64,000 nt of DNA from Sulfitobacter guttiformis (GCF_003610455.1 NZ_RAQK01000001.1:558001-622000); one strand, 5' to 3'. Shown: positions 45,106 to 54,686, numbered from the stretch's first letter. Program-made: numbers and translations. The notes: generated by a model not told the origin, from the letters alone.

Positions 45106-46181
45106 AGCTCCGCCTGAAACATAAATTCGCGGGCTTCACCCTTGACCTCGACCTTGAGGCAGGCAGCGGGATTACAGCCCTTTTTGGCCGCTCCGGTGCA
45201 GGAAAAAGCACTATTATCAATGCCATTGCAGGCTTGCTTCGCCCTGACGAGGGCTATCTCGAAGTTGACGGAACGGTTTTGATGGACACTACCCGTGGCT
45301 TACACATGCCACCGCACAAAAGGCGCTTTGGCACCGTGTTTCAGGATGCACGTCTGTTTGCACATCTCACCGTGGCGCAAAACCTCGATTTTGGCACCCG
45401 CTATGCGCCACGCGGTACTTCTGTCCCCCGCGCCGAGGTGATTGACCTTCTGGGCCTTGCCGGTCTGCTGGATCGTGCGCCGAACACACTGTCCGGCGGC
45501 GAGAAGCAACGCACAGCACTGGGCCGCGCCCTGCTCAGCGCACCACGTATGCTGTTGATGGATGAACCCCTTGCCAGTCTCGATAGTGCCCGCAAACACG
45601 AAATCCTGCCCTACCTAGAACATTTGCGCGACGGCCCTCTAAACCTGCCCATCCTCTACGTCAGTCATGCGGTAGACGAGATTACCCGCCTTGCCGATAC
45701 GCTGATCGTAATAAAGAAAGGGCACATCGCTGCCCAAGGGCCCTTGCGCGATGTCATGTCGGACCCTGCTGCCGTGCCCCTGATTGGCGTGCGCGAAGCC
45801 GGATCAGTGATTGAGGCCACGGTTCAAAGCCATGATGCGGACGGCCTGAGCACGCTCAGGCTTCGCGGCGGCAACCTTGTCCTGCCGGGTGTCATGGCTG
45901 CTGTCGGCACCACACTGCGGCTGCGGATCAAAGCGCAGGATGTAATGATCGCACGAACACGGCCTGAGGGCATCAGCGCGCTTAACATCCTCGCGGCGCG
46001 TATTATAGGGATTCACGCAGGCGCCGGCCCCGGCGCTGCGGTGACACTTGATGTCGGGGGCGAGCAGATCCTCGCCCGCATCACCGGCCGCGCTGTATCC
46101 GCCCTCGGCTTGGAGGTTGGAACATCGTGTTTTGCAGTGCTGAAGTCGACAGCAATCGCCCAGTCGAGCATCGGGCGATAG
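45102..46181 (+). CDS. modC: Molybdate ABC transporter ATP-binding protein
   Basis: About 359 aa. Walker A GRSGAGKST near residues 33-41, Q-loop TVFQDARLFAHLTV, signature LSGGEKQRTALGRAL and Walker B LLMDEPLASLD are present. The C-terminal ~70 residues form a mop/TOBE-type domain (LRIKAQDVMIARTRPEGISALN), which binds molybdate in ModC proteins and provides feedback. The start at 45102 overlaps the modB stop by ATGA. The gene ends 22 bp before the convergent EcsC gene. Confidence 0.93.
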   Translation: MKLRLKHKFAGFTLDLDLEAGSGITALFGRSGAGKSTIINAIAGLLRPDEGYLEVDGTVLMDTTRGLHMPPHKRRFGTVFQDARLFAHLTVAQNLDFGTRYAPRGTSVPRAEVIDLLGLAGLLDRAPNTLSGGEKQRTALGRALLSAPRMLLMDEPLASLDSARKHEILPYLEHLRDGPLNLPILYVSHAVDEITRLADTLIVIKKGHIAAQGPLRDVMSDPAAVPLIGVREAGSVIEATVQSHDADGLSTLRLRGGNLVLPGVMAAVGTTLRLRIKAQDVMIARTRPEGISALNILAARIIGIHAGAGPGAAVTLDVGGEQILARITGRAVSALGLEVGTSCFAVLKSTAIAQSSIGR

Positions 46182-46203
46182 GCACACACCGTCCGTCATA
46201 TCT

Positions 46204-46965
46204 TCAGGCCTTGGCAAGCAGCTTCATTTTGCCTGCCAAGCGCTTGTTCAATTCGTTTGGTGCGATATCCGCGTCAATCGCAAGCTTGCGCAGACCGAAA
46301 TGCACATGCGCCATGTCCTGATAATAACTGGTATAGGCGTAATTCGTCGCAGCGCCTGCAACAGCCCCCAGTACCGGCACGGCTTGCGCTGCCAATTTTT
46401 GCCCCAGCACCACCGCAAGGCGCGGCGCCACTTTGTTGATGACCGTCTGCACTGCCTTCCCGGACAAAGCCAGCCGCGCCGTCAAGAATGCCAACTCCGA
46501 TCCGTCGTCATCGGTGAGTGGTCCCGCAGCAGAGAAAACCTGCACACAATCGAACCGCACAGATTCGAGTTCTGGGTCGAACCCGTATTCGACGGCGACC
46601 CCCTCGATCACCCGCAACAGTAGCGTGGTTGTCACCGGCAGTTCTGCCAGTGCGGTGGGCAGCCCGCCTGCACCGCCTGCCGCCCCCAACCCCATCGAAA
46701 CGGCAGAGTTTAGCCAAGCCGCCTGATCGGGCACCCTGCTGCGGCTTTTATGTGCTGCGGACATCGCATGGTTGAGTGCGCGCACGGTCGCCCCCTCCAG
46801 CTGTCTTCGTACCGATGCGGGCAAACGCTCCAGCAGGTTCTCCGCCTGTCCGCCAATCAGATTAAGCACGTTAATCCCGACACCGCCTGCACCTTTGTAC
46901 AGGCGCGCAATCCGGTCCAGTTCAGCTTCGACATCTACAACGGCAGGCAACAGTGGCTTGGGCAT
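46204..46965 (-). CDS. EcsC family protein
   Basis: 253-aa protein of the EcsC family, rich in Ala/Gly helices: AAHKSRSRVPDQAAWLNSAVSM, GLPTALAELPVTTTLLLRVIEG and the C-terminal AVPVLGAVAGAATNYAYTSYYQDMAHVHFGLRK. EcsC proteins are found near ABC and peptide processing systems, but their function is not established. There is no clear signal peptide. It is convergent with modC. Confidence 0.85.
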   Translation of the reverse strand: MPKPLLPAVVDVEAELDRIARLYKGAGGVGINVLNLIGGQAENLLERLPASVRRQLEGATVRALNHAMSAAHKSRSRVPDQAAWLNSAVSMGLGAAGGAGGLPTALAELPVTTTLLLRVIEGVAVEYGFDPELESVRFDCVQVFSAAGPLTDDDGSELAFLTARLALSGKAVQTVINKVAPRLAVVLGQKLAAQAVPVLGAVAGAATNYAYTSYYQDMAHVHFGLRKLAIDADIAPNELNKRLAGKMKLLAKA

Positions 46966-47010
46966 GATGGAACTCCTTCCCGCTATAAGTGGGCGCAGCA
47001 GGACTGCATT

Positions 47011-47496
47011 TCAACGGACACGCATCACCTCGCCTGTAACACCCTCCCAAGCCCCGTCGACAAGGGCGCGGCCCAGAACGCGGTCGGGATTGGTCGGTGG
47101 GGGCATGACAACATCATCAAGACGCGCAAACCCGAACCGCCCGTAATAGGGCGCATCGCCCACCAGCATCACACGGTGCCATCCCAACGGTACAGCCTGC
47201 TCAAGCGATGTGACAATCAAAAGCGCCGCAAGGCCTTCACCTTGCCGCGTGGGGTGCACTGCAACAGGCCCTAACAGCAGAACATCTTTCCCGCCCACAC
47301 GTACAGGCCAGAACCGGATCGCTCCCGCCAGAATTCCCAGATCGTCGCGCGCCACAAGGCTAAGACCCGCGACAGGCGGCACGCCCTCACGCAGGCGGTA
47401 CGACGACAGCGCCGTCCGGCCAGGCGCAAAACAGGTATCATATAGCGCTTCGACCTCCCAGAGGTCAGCCGCTGTTTCAGGGGCAATCTCGTACAA
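47011..47496 (-). CDS. GNAT family N-acetyltransferase
   Basis: 161-aa acetyltransferase of the COG3153 kind. Motif A is VHPTRQGEGLAALLIV (R/Q-x-x-G-x-G/A) and the C-terminal motif B contains GWHRVMLVGDAPYYGRFGFARL. It begins YEIAPETAADLWEVEALYDTCF. The family is predicted to acetylate small molecules; the substrate is unknown. It lies alone between EcsC and a divergent flavoprotein gene. Confidence 0.85.
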   Translation of the reverse strand: MYEIAPETAADLWEVEALYDTCFAPGRTALSSYRLREGVPPVAGLSLVARDDLGILAGAIRFWPVRVGGKDVLLLGPVAVHPTRQGEGLAALLIVTSLEQAVPLGWHRVMLVGDAPYYGRFGFARLDDVVMPPPTNPDRVLGRALVDGAWEGVTGEVMRVR

Positions 47497-47582
47497 AGGC
47501 AGTGCTCCGGGGTTTTCTACTGGTCACCGCCCTATCACGGCGCTAGCTGTTTGTTCAATCACAACCCGAGGACCGCACCCTT

Positions 47583-48188
47583 ATGTTCTATCGCCCGAAA
47601 GACGGCCACGACCTGCCGCACAATCCCTTCAACGCTATTGTCACGCCCCGCCCGATCGGCTGGATCAGTACACGCGATTCACAAGGCCGCGACAACATCG
47701 CTCCCTATTCGTTTTTCAACGGCGTTGCTTACGTGCCGCCGCAGGTCATGTTCGCCTCTACCGGTATTAAGGATGATGTAGACGGCACAAAGGACAGCAT
47801 GGCGAACATCAAAGAGACAGGCGTATTTTGCGTAAATATCGTCGAATATGCAGCGCGTGAAGCAATGAACAAATCCTCTGCCACCCTGCCCCACGGTACC
47901 GATGAGTTCGCCCACGCGGGCATTGAGAAGGCGGAGTGTTCGGAGATCGACTGCGCCCGCGTCGCGACCGCACCGGCCGCCCTTGAATGCCGCATGACCC
48001 AGATTGTCCAGATCGAGGGCGAGGCGAATTTTGTCTGCTTTGGCGAAGTAATAGGCGTGCACCTGCGCGATGATTGTGTCGTGGACGGGCGCTTTGACGT
48101 GACAAAATACGTCCCCCTTAGCCGCTTGGGTTACCGCGACTACACCGCTGTGCGCGAGGTCTTCGAAATTATTCGTCCCGACGATTGA
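47583..48188 (+). CDS. Flavin reductase-like FMN-binding split-barrel protein
   Basis: 201-aa protein with the flavin reductase-like fold of the subgroup that begins MFYRPKDGHDLPHNPFNAI, followed by VTPRPIGWISTRDSQGRDNIAPYSFFNGV, the FMN-phosphate site region, and ASTGIKDDVDGTKDSMANIKETGVF. No partner oxygenase gene is next to it. It would bind FMN and may reduce flavin or bind it for an unknown acceptor. It precedes a pyridoxamine-oxidase-like gene on the same strand by 26 bp. Confidence 0.85.
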   Translation: MFYRPKDGHDLPHNPFNAIVTPRPIGWISTRDSQGRDNIAPYSFFNGVAYVPPQVMFASTGIKDDVDGTKDSMANIKETGVFCVNIVEYAAREAMNKSSATLPHGTDEFAHAGIEKAECSEIDCARVATAPAALECRMTQIVQIEGEANFVCFGEVIGVHLRDDCVVDGRFDVTKYVPLSRLGYRDYTAVREVFEIIRPDD

Positions 48189-48214
48189 CCCCCCCAACAG
48201 CGAGAAAACAAGAT

Positions 48215-48769
48215 ATGAGCGATCCCAATGATCTCGCGGCCTTCCTTGCGCAAGCATGGCAGCATCTCGGACGGGGTGTTGCAGACCGACGCGCCCCTGC
48301 GCGCTATCCTACCTTCGCTACGGTTAGCCCCGAGGGCATACCCCAAGCGCGGACAGTTGCCCTGCGCGCCGCCTCCTCCACTGCCGGCACACTGGAAGTG
48401 CATACAGATATCGCCACGGACAAAGTGGCCGCCCTGCGTCATAATCCAGTGGCTGCCCTGCACATCTGGATACCGCGGTCTGATCTACAAATAAGGGTTA
48501 CAACGCAGGTCGCCATCCTGACTGGAGAGGCCGTCGAGGCGCAATGGAGGCAAATTCCCGAAGGATCACGCGTCTCGTATGGTACTGTGCCCGACCCGGG
48601 CGCACCGATTGCATCAGTCTACGATTACGAAAAGCCCGCTAACAGAACGCGCTTTGCCGTACTGGAGTGCACGGTTACTGCCTTCGATCTTGTGCATCTG
48701 GGGACGCAGCACCGCCGCGCTGCCTTTGTGCGCGCCGATGGGTGGGCGGGCCAATGGGTCGCCCCCTGA
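48215..48769 (+). CDS. Pyridoxamine 5'-phosphate oxidase-like FMN-binding protein
   Basis: 184-aa split-barrel protein of the PNPOx-like group. The N-terminal APARYPTFATVSPEGIPQARTVAL is the FMN-binding start of the family, and the C terminus ends HRRAAFVRADGWAGQWVAP. It is shorter and less conserved than PdxH (usually ~220 aa) and lacks its PLP-binding C-terminal block, so it is probably an FMN-binding relative rather than the vitamin B6 enzyme. The ATG at 48215 is chosen over a TTG at 48185. It overlaps no neighbours and converges with the SulP gene. Confidence 0.8.
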   Translation: MSDPNDLAAFLAQAWQHLGRGVADRRAPARYPTFATVSPEGIPQARTVALRAASSTAGTLEVHTDIATDKVAALRHNPVAALHIWIPRSDLQIRVTTQVAILTGEAVEAQWRQIPEGSRVSYGTVPDPGAPIASVYDYEKPANRTRFAVLECTVTAFDLVHLGTQHRRAAFVRADGWAGQWVAP

Positions 48770-48776
48770 GCGTGGG

Positions 48777-50447
48777 TCAGTGCCCCCCTAAAATACCCGT
48801 ACGCACCTGATAATCGACCGCGATCTGATAATCTGGATCATCGTCGCTGTCGATCATCAGATGTCCGGCTTTGGTCAGCAGCGCATGACAATCCCGGGTC
48901 AGATGCCGCAACTCGATCCGTTTTCCGGCGTTCTGGTACTTGCTTGCTATCGCCTCGATCGCCTGCAATGCAGACTGGTCCACAACACGGCTGTCGTTAA
49001 AATCAACGATTACAACAGATGGATCATTCAGCACGTCAAACAACTCTGCAAACCCCTCGGCCGAACCGAAAAACAACGGCCCCTGCACCTGATACACCTT
49101 GGCGCCTTCAGGTGTGATATAAGTCTTAGCGTGGATGCGCCGTGCGTTGTTCCACGCATAAGCAAGCGCGCTTACGATCACACCGACGACCACCGCAATC
49201 GCAAGATCCTTATACACCGTCACAACCGTGACCAGCAGGATCACAAAGGCATCCGTCAGCGGCACCTTGCGCAGGATGGTAAGGCTGTTCCATGCGAATG
49301 TCCCGATCACGACCATGAACATCACTCCGACCAATGCCGCCAGCGGGATTACCTCGATCAGGGGCGCGGCAACGACGATAAACATCAGCAAGCAGACCGC
49401 CGCAAAAATGCCCGCGACCCGCGTGCGACCGCCGGATTTTACGTTGATCATTGACTGGCCGATCATGGCACAACCGCCCATCCCGCCAAAAAAGCCGGTG
49501 ACTGTATTAGCCACACCCTGCGCCAAACATTCCTGGCTGGCACCGCCCCGCGTATTGGTCATATCCCCCACAAGGTTGAGCGTAAGCAAGCTCTCGATCA
49601 GGCCGATCGCAGCCAGGATCACGGCATAAGGCGCGATGATATAAAGAGTTTCCATGTTAAAGGGAGCAAGCGCGGTGCCATAAAGGCCCAGACCTTCACC
49701 AAAAGGATTGTGCAAGGTCGGCAGACCGCCACTGATGGAGGCCAGATCACCGACCCGCGGCACATCCATGCCGGTAAAGATAACCACGGCCGCCACAATG
49801 CCGATCCCCGCCAAGGGCGCGGGGATTACTTTTGTAATCCGCGGCATCACCCAGATAATCGCCATCGTCGCCGCCACAAGTGCCAGCATCAACGCTAATG
49901 GCATCCCCGTAAGCCACTCACCACCCGACAGACCATGGCCCGTATCCACCATTGTGCCGGGCACCTTGAACTGTCCCATCTGGGCCAGAAAAATCACAAT
50001 CGCGAGGCCATTCACAAAACCTAACATCACTGGATGCGGCACCAGCCGGATAAATTTACCCCACTGCATAACACCTGCAAAAATTTGCAAAAGCCCCATT
50101 AAAACAACGGTCGCGAACAGATACTCGACCCCGTGCTGCGCCACGAGGGCCACCATGACCACAGCCAAAGCGCCTGTCGCGCCCGAGATCATCCCCGGAC
50201 GCCCGCCGATCAGCGCGGTAATCAACCCCACGATGAATGCAGCATACAATCCAACCAGCGGGTGCACGCCCGCAACAAACGCAAACGCCACAGCCTCGGG
50301 CACCAGCGCTAAGGCTACTGTCAGGCCAGACAGTAGTTCGATGCGAAGTCGAGACACAGAAAATCCGTCATCGCCCATCCAGCGCAGGTCGGTCATGTCT
50401 TTGGGGGTCAAAGCTTGGGTAAAGCTGCGAAATGCTGTGCGCACCAT
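48777..50447 (-). CDS. SulP family inorganic anion transporter with STAS domain
   Basis: About 556 aa. Ten or more membrane segments are seen from LRIELLSGLTVALALVPEAVAFAFVAGVHP (the SulP signature region) to about residue 395, including GGMGGCAMIGQSMINVKSGGRTR. The C-terminal part, from EGAKVYQVQGPLFFGSAEGF, is the STAS domain. SulP proteins carry sulfate, bicarbonate or related anions, often coupled to Na+ or H+. No sulfur-assimilation or carbonic-anhydrase gene lies adjacent, so the substrate is open. The ATG at 50447 follows AGGA by about 7-8 nt; the frame is open to 50495. Confidence 0.88.
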   Translation of the reverse strand: MVRTAFRSFTQALTPKDMTDLRWMGDDGFSVSRLRIELLSGLTVALALVPEAVAFAFVAGVHPLVGLYAAFIVGLITALIGGRPGMISGATGALAVVMVALVAQHGVEYLFATVVLMGLLQIFAGVMQWGKFIRLVPHPVMLGFVNGLAIVIFLAQMGQFKVPGTMVDTGHGLSGGEWLTGMPLALMLALVAATMAIIWVMPRITKVIPAPLAGIGIVAAVVIFTGMDVPRVGDLASISGGLPTLHNPFGEGLGLYGTALAPFNMETLYIIAPYAVILAAIGLIESLLTLNLVGDMTNTRGGASQECLAQGVANTVTGFFGGMGGCAMIGQSMINVKSGGRTRVAGIFAAVCLLMFIVVAAPLIEVIPLAALVGVMFMVVIGTFAWNSLTILRKVPLTDAFVILLVTVVTVYKDLAIAVVVGVIVSALAYAWNNARRIHAKTYITPEGAKVYQVQGPLFFGSAEGFAELFDVLNDPSVVIVDFNDSRVVDQSALQAIEAIASKYQNAGKRIELRHLTRDCHALLTKAGHLMIDSDDDPDYQIAVDYQVRTGILGGH

Positions 50448-50773
50448 GAGGGCATCCTGTCTCAATGTCTGGAAGTCGAAAATGTGCAAACGCACGTTGA
50501 CGTTGCCCTACCAAGGATGCCGCAAAAGTGCAAACCCCACCCCTCAAGGCTTTGAACTTCGGCATTAGATAGCTTTGCGTAGGTCCCTGTTGTCTAACTG
50601 AGGTAAAGGTAAACTCTTACAGGTTTCAGAACCGCGCAGTAGACAACGTTACCCCGCTCGGTGTTCGCCCAGCCGGAAAAAGGTGCGCGAAGCCCCCCAA
50701 GGCATACGATTTGTTCGGTTGCATTCGCCATTGCGCCGCGCCACCATTGCTCCAACCGAACCGAGGATATCCC
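50448..50773. other. Divergent promoter region of the SulP transporter and mtnP
   Basis: About 326 bp between divergent genes. A short palindrome, GTGC-AAAC-GCAC, lies near 50483-50494. No other clear hairpin, repeat or RNA gene is visible. Promoters for both genes must be here but cannot be pinpointed with confidence. Confidence 0.4.
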
Positions 50774-51646
50774 ATGACAAACACTAAAATCGCCATCATC
50801 GGCGGATCCGGCATCTATGACATCGACGGGCTCGAGAGCCCGCAATGGACCACGGTCGAGACCCCTTGGGGCGCGCCATCCGATGCGATTCTCACCGGCA
50901 CTCTCGACGGGGTCGAGATGGCGTTCCTTCCCCGGCACGGGCGCGGTCATGTCCATACGCCCAGCACCGTTCCCTACCGCGCCAATATCGACGCGCTCAA
51001 GCGTCTGGGCTGCACGGATGTGATCTCTGTCTCCGCATGCGGATCATTCCGCGAGGAAATGGCACCCGGAGATTTTGTCGTTGTCGATCAATTTATTGAC
51101 CGCACTTTTGCCCGTGAAAAATCGTTCTTCGGGGCCGGATGTGTGGCCCATGTAAGCGTAGCCCATCCTACCTGCCCGCGTCTGTCGGATGCCTGTGAGG
51201 AAGCCGCAAAAGCCGTTGGTGTAAACGTGCATCGCGGCGGCACATATCTCGCGATGGAAGGTCCGCAATTCTCGACATTGGCCGAAAGCAAAATGTACCG
51301 CAGCGCATGGGGTGCCGACGTGATCGGCATGACCAACATGCCCGAAGCAAAACTCGCCCGCGAGGCCGAGCTTTGCTATGCCAGTGTTGCGATGATCACC
51401 GATTACGACAGCTGGCATCCGGATCATGGCGAGGTTGACGTCACCGAGATCATTAAGACCTTGCAAGGGAACGCCGCCAATGCGCGCAACCTGGTGGCCC
51501 GCTTGCCCACTTTGCTCGGGGCTGATCGTGCGCCCTGCCCGCATGGCTGTGACCGCGCATTGGAGTATGCAATCATGACCCAGCCGGATGCACGCGATCC
51601 TGCCCTTATGGCGAAACTGGACGCGGTGGCAGGGCGGCTGCTCTGA
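50774..51646 (+). CDS. mtnP: S-methyl-5'-thioadenosine phosphorylase
   Basis: 290-aa phosphorylase of the PNP/MTAP family. It cleaves methylthioadenosine with phosphate to adenine and methylthioribose 1-phosphate. Identifying parts are IAIIGGSGIYDIDGL, LPRHGRGHVHTPSTVPYRAN, SACGSFREEM, GGTYLAMEGPQFST and GADVIGMTNMPEAKLAREAEL, with the catalytic Asp in TDYDSW. GAGGA lies 7 nt before the ATG. The adenine made would be used by apt, about 1 kb downstream on the same strand, forming a salvage module. Confidence 0.92.
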   Translation: MTNTKIAIIGGSGIYDIDGLESPQWTTVETPWGAPSDAILTGTLDGVEMAFLPRHGRGHVHTPSTVPYRANIDALKRLGCTDVISVSACGSFREEMAPGDFVVVDQFIDRTFAREKSFFGAGCVAHVSVAHPTCPRLSDACEEAAKAVGVNVHRGGTYLAMEGPQFSTLAESKMYRSAWGADVIGMTNMPEAKLAREAELCYASVAMITDYDSWHPDHGEVDVTEIIKTLQGNAANARNLVARLPTLLGADRAPCPHGCDRALEYAIMTQPDARDPALMAKLDAVAGRLL

Positions 51647-52293
51647 TCCGTCTGCTGCTCTTGATTTGCATGGCGCTACCGGTCCGTGCACAGGATTTTA
51701 TCGACAGCAGCGGCCCCATGAGCGACGAGGCCTTCTACCGCCTCGTTGCTTGCGCTGCACCACCTGAAGGGGACTGTGCGAAACCATTCTATAAATGGAA
51801 GAAAACGGATATCAGTGTAGGCCTTATCCAGCGTGATCCGGTCTTTCTTGGCGGTAAGCTTAAACGGGCCGAGGCTTCTATTGTGCGTGCCCTCCAGCAC
51901 CTGAATGCGGTTGACATGGGTCTGCGGCTGATCCTGATCGACGGGACACCTGACATCACCATACACCTCCTCGACATTCCGCGCGGGCAAACCATCACCA
52001 GCAGCACTGCCGCCCTCCTCAGCGGCCTGACCATCGCTAACGCGATCACTGCTCTGGACGTAGAAGGCAGTACGATCAAAGGGGCGGCCATCGGCGTTTC
52101 CAATACGCTGACGATACGCCAGTACGAATCTGTCATGCTTGAGGAGATCACCCAAGCCCTCGGCCTGATTACAGATATACGGAACCCCCACTACACCACC
52201 CGCTCGATACTATCCCAAGAGGCCGACAACAGCTTGAAAACTTTGGGCGCTCAGGACACGATGGCGCTGCAACGCCACTACCCGCCTGATTAA
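51643..52293 (+). CDS. DUF2927 domain protein, exported, probable CTG start
   Basis: About 217 aa. The start is inferred as CTG at 51643, overlapping the mtnP stop (CTGA), because only then is there a full Sec signal: an Arg at position 3, then LLLLICMALPVRAQD. The next in-frame TTG at 51661 and ATG at 51670 would cut the signal. The mature part is DUF2927-like: GRLHKR-type turns replaced here by KWKKTDISVGLI, and ASIVRALQHLNAVDMGLRLILID, then YESVMLEEITQALGLITDI. Function of the family is unknown, although some members look like zincin-type proteins. It is co-directional with mtnP and apt. Confidence 0.75.
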   Translation: MIRLLLLICMALPVRAQDFIDSSGPMSDEAFYRLVACAAPPEGDCAKPFYKWKKTDISVGLIQRDPVFLGGKLKRAEASIVRALQHLNAVDMGLRLILIDGTPDITIHLLDIPRGQTITSSTAALLSGLTIANAITALDVEGSTIKGAAIGVSNTLTIRQYESVMLEEITQALGLITDIRNPHYTTRSILSQEADNSLKTLGAQDTMALQRHYPPD

Positions 52294-52343
52294 AGGTTTA
52301 TCGATGCCCTTGGCCTCTGGTTTGCGCTTTTGATCGCAAGGGC

Positions 52344-52673
52344 ATGGTGATCACAAAAAATATAAGTCCCCGCCATGCGTTCGCCCACACAGCAGCATTG
52401 ACGGTGCTAAATCCGAAACGGATCGCGCTGCTAATTGTCTTTGTTCTGCAAATCACCAAGGCGGGCGCGGCTCTGCTGCCGCAGTTGTCCACTCTAGTCG
52501 TCACCGTCGTAATGCTTGCAGCGCTCAACGCACTGGCCTATGCACTGGCGGCCGACCGTCTGCGCTGCCTGATCGCACGGCCGAATATTATCGCGTGGAT
52601 CACCCGCGCCGGAGGGGTCGCACTCATCATGATGGGTGTCCTCACCGCCACCCTTCGCCGGAGCACGACATGA
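52344..52673 (+). pseudogene. LysE/RhtB-type exporter remnant (C-terminal part)
   Basis: 109 codons that look like the C-terminal half of a LysE-type amino acid exporter: the [18 protein letters not shown] motif matches the central NPK region of the family, followed by a second and third hydrophobic segment ending in [21 protein letters not shown]. The N-terminal half, with the first three segments, is missing; a related hydrophobic stretch, [11 protein letters not shown], sits just upstream in another frame, ending in a stop at 52348. A broken gene is the simplest reading, but a short functional protein cannot be excluded. Its stop overlaps the apt start (ATGA). Confidence 0.5.
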
Positions 52674-53200
52674 AATCCGTAGCTGACTATATTCGCACCA
52701 TCCCCGATTTCCCCCACGAAGGAATCATGTTCCGCGACGTGACCACCCTGTTCGCCGATCCGCGCGGTTTTCGCATGGCCATTGACCAGATGCTGCACCC
52801 CTATGCAGGGATGCGCATCGACAAAGTTGTAGGCCTCGAGGCACGCGGTTTCATCATGGGCGGAGCAATTGCACATCAGCTTAGCATCGGCTTTGTGCCG
52901 ATCCGCAAGAAGGGCAAGCTGCCTGGAAAGACGCTGTCACAAGATTATAAGCTGGAATACGGCGAGGCGACGATGGAAATTCACACTGATGCCATTCAGC
53001 CCGGTGAAAAAGTGCTTGTAGTTGATGATCTGCTGGCAACGGGTGGCACGGCAGAAGCAGGAATTAAGCTGCTTGAAAAACTGGGCGCCGAAATCGTATC
53101 AACCAGTTTTATCATTGATCTACCAGAACTGGGCGGCCGCAAGCGCTTGGAGGCGATGGGCATGGACGTACAGGCGCTTTGCGCGTTTGATGGCCACTAG
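52670..53200 (+). CDS. apt: Adenine phosphoribosyltransferase
   Basis: 176-aa enzyme that joins adenine and PRPP to give AMP. Hallmarks are [57 protein letters not shown] and the PRPP motif [17 protein letters not shown]. The length matches bacterial Apt. Its ATG overlaps the stop of the LysE-type remnant, so its translation may depend on ribosomes finishing that frame. With mtnP upstream it salvages adenine from methylthioadenosine. Confidence 0.95.
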   Translation: MKSVADYIRTIPDFPHEGIMFRDVTTLFADPRGFRMAIDQMLHPYAGMRIDKVVGLEARGFIMGGAIAHQLSIGFVPIRKKGKLPGKTLSQDYKLEYGEATMEIHTDAIQPGEKVLVVDDLLATGGTAEAGIKLLEKLGAEIVSTSFIIDLPELGGRKRLEAMGMDVQALCAFDGH

Positions 53201-53212
53201 GGCCACCACAGG

Positions 53213-54634
53213 CTAGCGTCTGAGCACGGCACCCGGGTTCATGATGCCAATGGGGTCGAGCGCGGCCTTGATGGCGCGCATGGCCGACAATTTGGCGGGG
53301 TCACCGTATGTCTCCAGATCGGCGACCTTCACCCTACCGATGCCATGCTCGGCCGAGATCGAGCCGCCCAACTCGTGCACCAGATCATGCACACAGGCCT
53401 TTATCGCGACGCGCTGGTTCTCGTGATCGGCGCGGCTCCGGCCAACCTGCGGGAAAACGTTAAAATGCAGATTTCCGTCACCTACGTGGCCAAAACAGTT
53501 GATCCTGAAATCACCCATCTGTGCCAGCCGCGCGCCGCCCACCTCGATGAACTCGGGGATTGCGCCCAGTGGCACAGATATATCGTGACTTGAGACAGAG
53601 CCGATGCGGCGGTTGGCCTCGGGAATACTCTCACGGATTGTCCAGAAATCATTGGCCTGCGCTGCAGATTGCGCAATGAGCCCATCCGGCACAAGGCCCT
53701 CTTCCGACGCCTTTTCAAACAACGTTTCAAGCGCGCCTTGCGGATCCATATCAGCCGCCAGACCCAATTCAACCAGCACGCACCATTCAGGCGGTGTGGC
53801 AAAGGGCTGGCGCACTTCCGGCATCGTTTCGGTCAGAAAATCAAATCCCTGACGGTGGATCAGCTCAAACGCGCTGACCATTTCCCCAAACAAACCACGA
53901 GCCATGCTCAACAGCTTAAGGGCTGCATCAGGGCTTTCGACAACCAATAGCGCTGTGCCGGTTTTTGCAGGCCGCGCGAACAGTTTGAGCGCTGCTGCTG
54001 TGATCACGCCGAGTGTACCTTCAGCGCCGATCAGCAAATGACGAAGATCGTAGCCAGTATTGTTTTTGCGCAACCGCGTCAGGCCGTGCCAGATCTGCCC
54101 GTCGGGCAGCACCGCCTCCAGCCCAAGACAAAGGTCCCGCGTATTCCCATAGCGCAGTACGCCCGTACCGCCCGCATTCGTCGCCAGATTGCCACCGATC
54201 CGCGCTGTACCCTGCGCAGCAAGACTGAGAGGGAACAGGCGGTCGGCCTCTTGAGCCGCATTTTGAACATCAGCGAGGATAACGCCCGCTTCGGCCACCA
54301 GCACATTTTCATCAGGATAAATGGCACGGACCTTGTTCATCCGCTCTAGAGAAAGGATAAGAGGCGCAATCTCACCTGTGGCCACCTGACCGCCAACAAG
54401 CCCCGTACCACCGCCATAAGGGATAACCCCCACCCGCGCCTGCCCGGCCATACGGATCAGGGTTGCAACCTGCTCTACCGTGCGCGGCTTGGCCAGAATA
54501 CTGGTCTGACCGGCATAGCGCCCCCGCGGTTCTTCGAGGTAGCGGGCGGATGCCTGATCGAGTGTCCCCTCAGGCAATGCGGCGCGCAGGGTTTCGGCAA
54601 AGGCGGGATCGGCGGGATTAAGTGTATGTGTCAT
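53213..54634 (-). CDS. FAD-binding oxidoreductase (GlcD/D-lactate dehydrogenase type)
   Basis: 473-aa flavoprotein of the FAD_binding_4 plus FAD-oxidase C type, as in D-lactate, glycolate and D-2-hydroxyglutarate dehydrogenases. The FAD site is PYGGGTGLVGGQVA near residues 73-86 with GGNLATNAGGTGVLRYGNTRD, and the C-terminal half has FGHVGDGNLHFNV and SISAEHGIGRVK, the likely substrate/metal-binding region. D-2-hydroxyglutarate or D-lactate are the most likely substrates; sequence alone does not separate them. It is convergent with apt, 12 bp apart. Confidence 0.88.
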   Translation of the reverse strand: MTHTLNPADPAFAETLRAALPEGTLDQASARYLEEPRGRYAGQTSILAKPRTVEQVATLIRMAGQARVGVIPYGGGTGLVGGQVATGEIAPLILSLERMNKVRAIYPDENVLVAEAGVILADVQNAAQEADRLFPLSLAAQGTARIGGNLATNAGGTGVLRYGNTRDLCLGLEAVLPDGQIWHGLTRLRKNNTGYDLRHLLIGAEGTLGVITAAALKLFARPAKTGTALLVVESPDAALKLLSMARGLFGEMVSAFELIHRQGFDFLTETMPEVRQPFATPPEWCVLVELGLAADMDPQGALETLFEKASEEGLVPDGLIAQSAAQANDFWTIRESIPEANRRIGSVSSHDISVPLGAIPEFIEVGGARLAQMGDFRINCFGHVGDGNLHFNVFPQVGRSRADHENQRVAIKACVHDLVHELGGSISAEHGIGRVKVADLETYGDPAKLSAMRAIKAALDPIGIMNPGAVLRR

Positions 54635-54686
54635 ATCTATTGATCTAATGCCCAGCGGCAGGATGCAAGGGGCAGACGCCGCCTGT

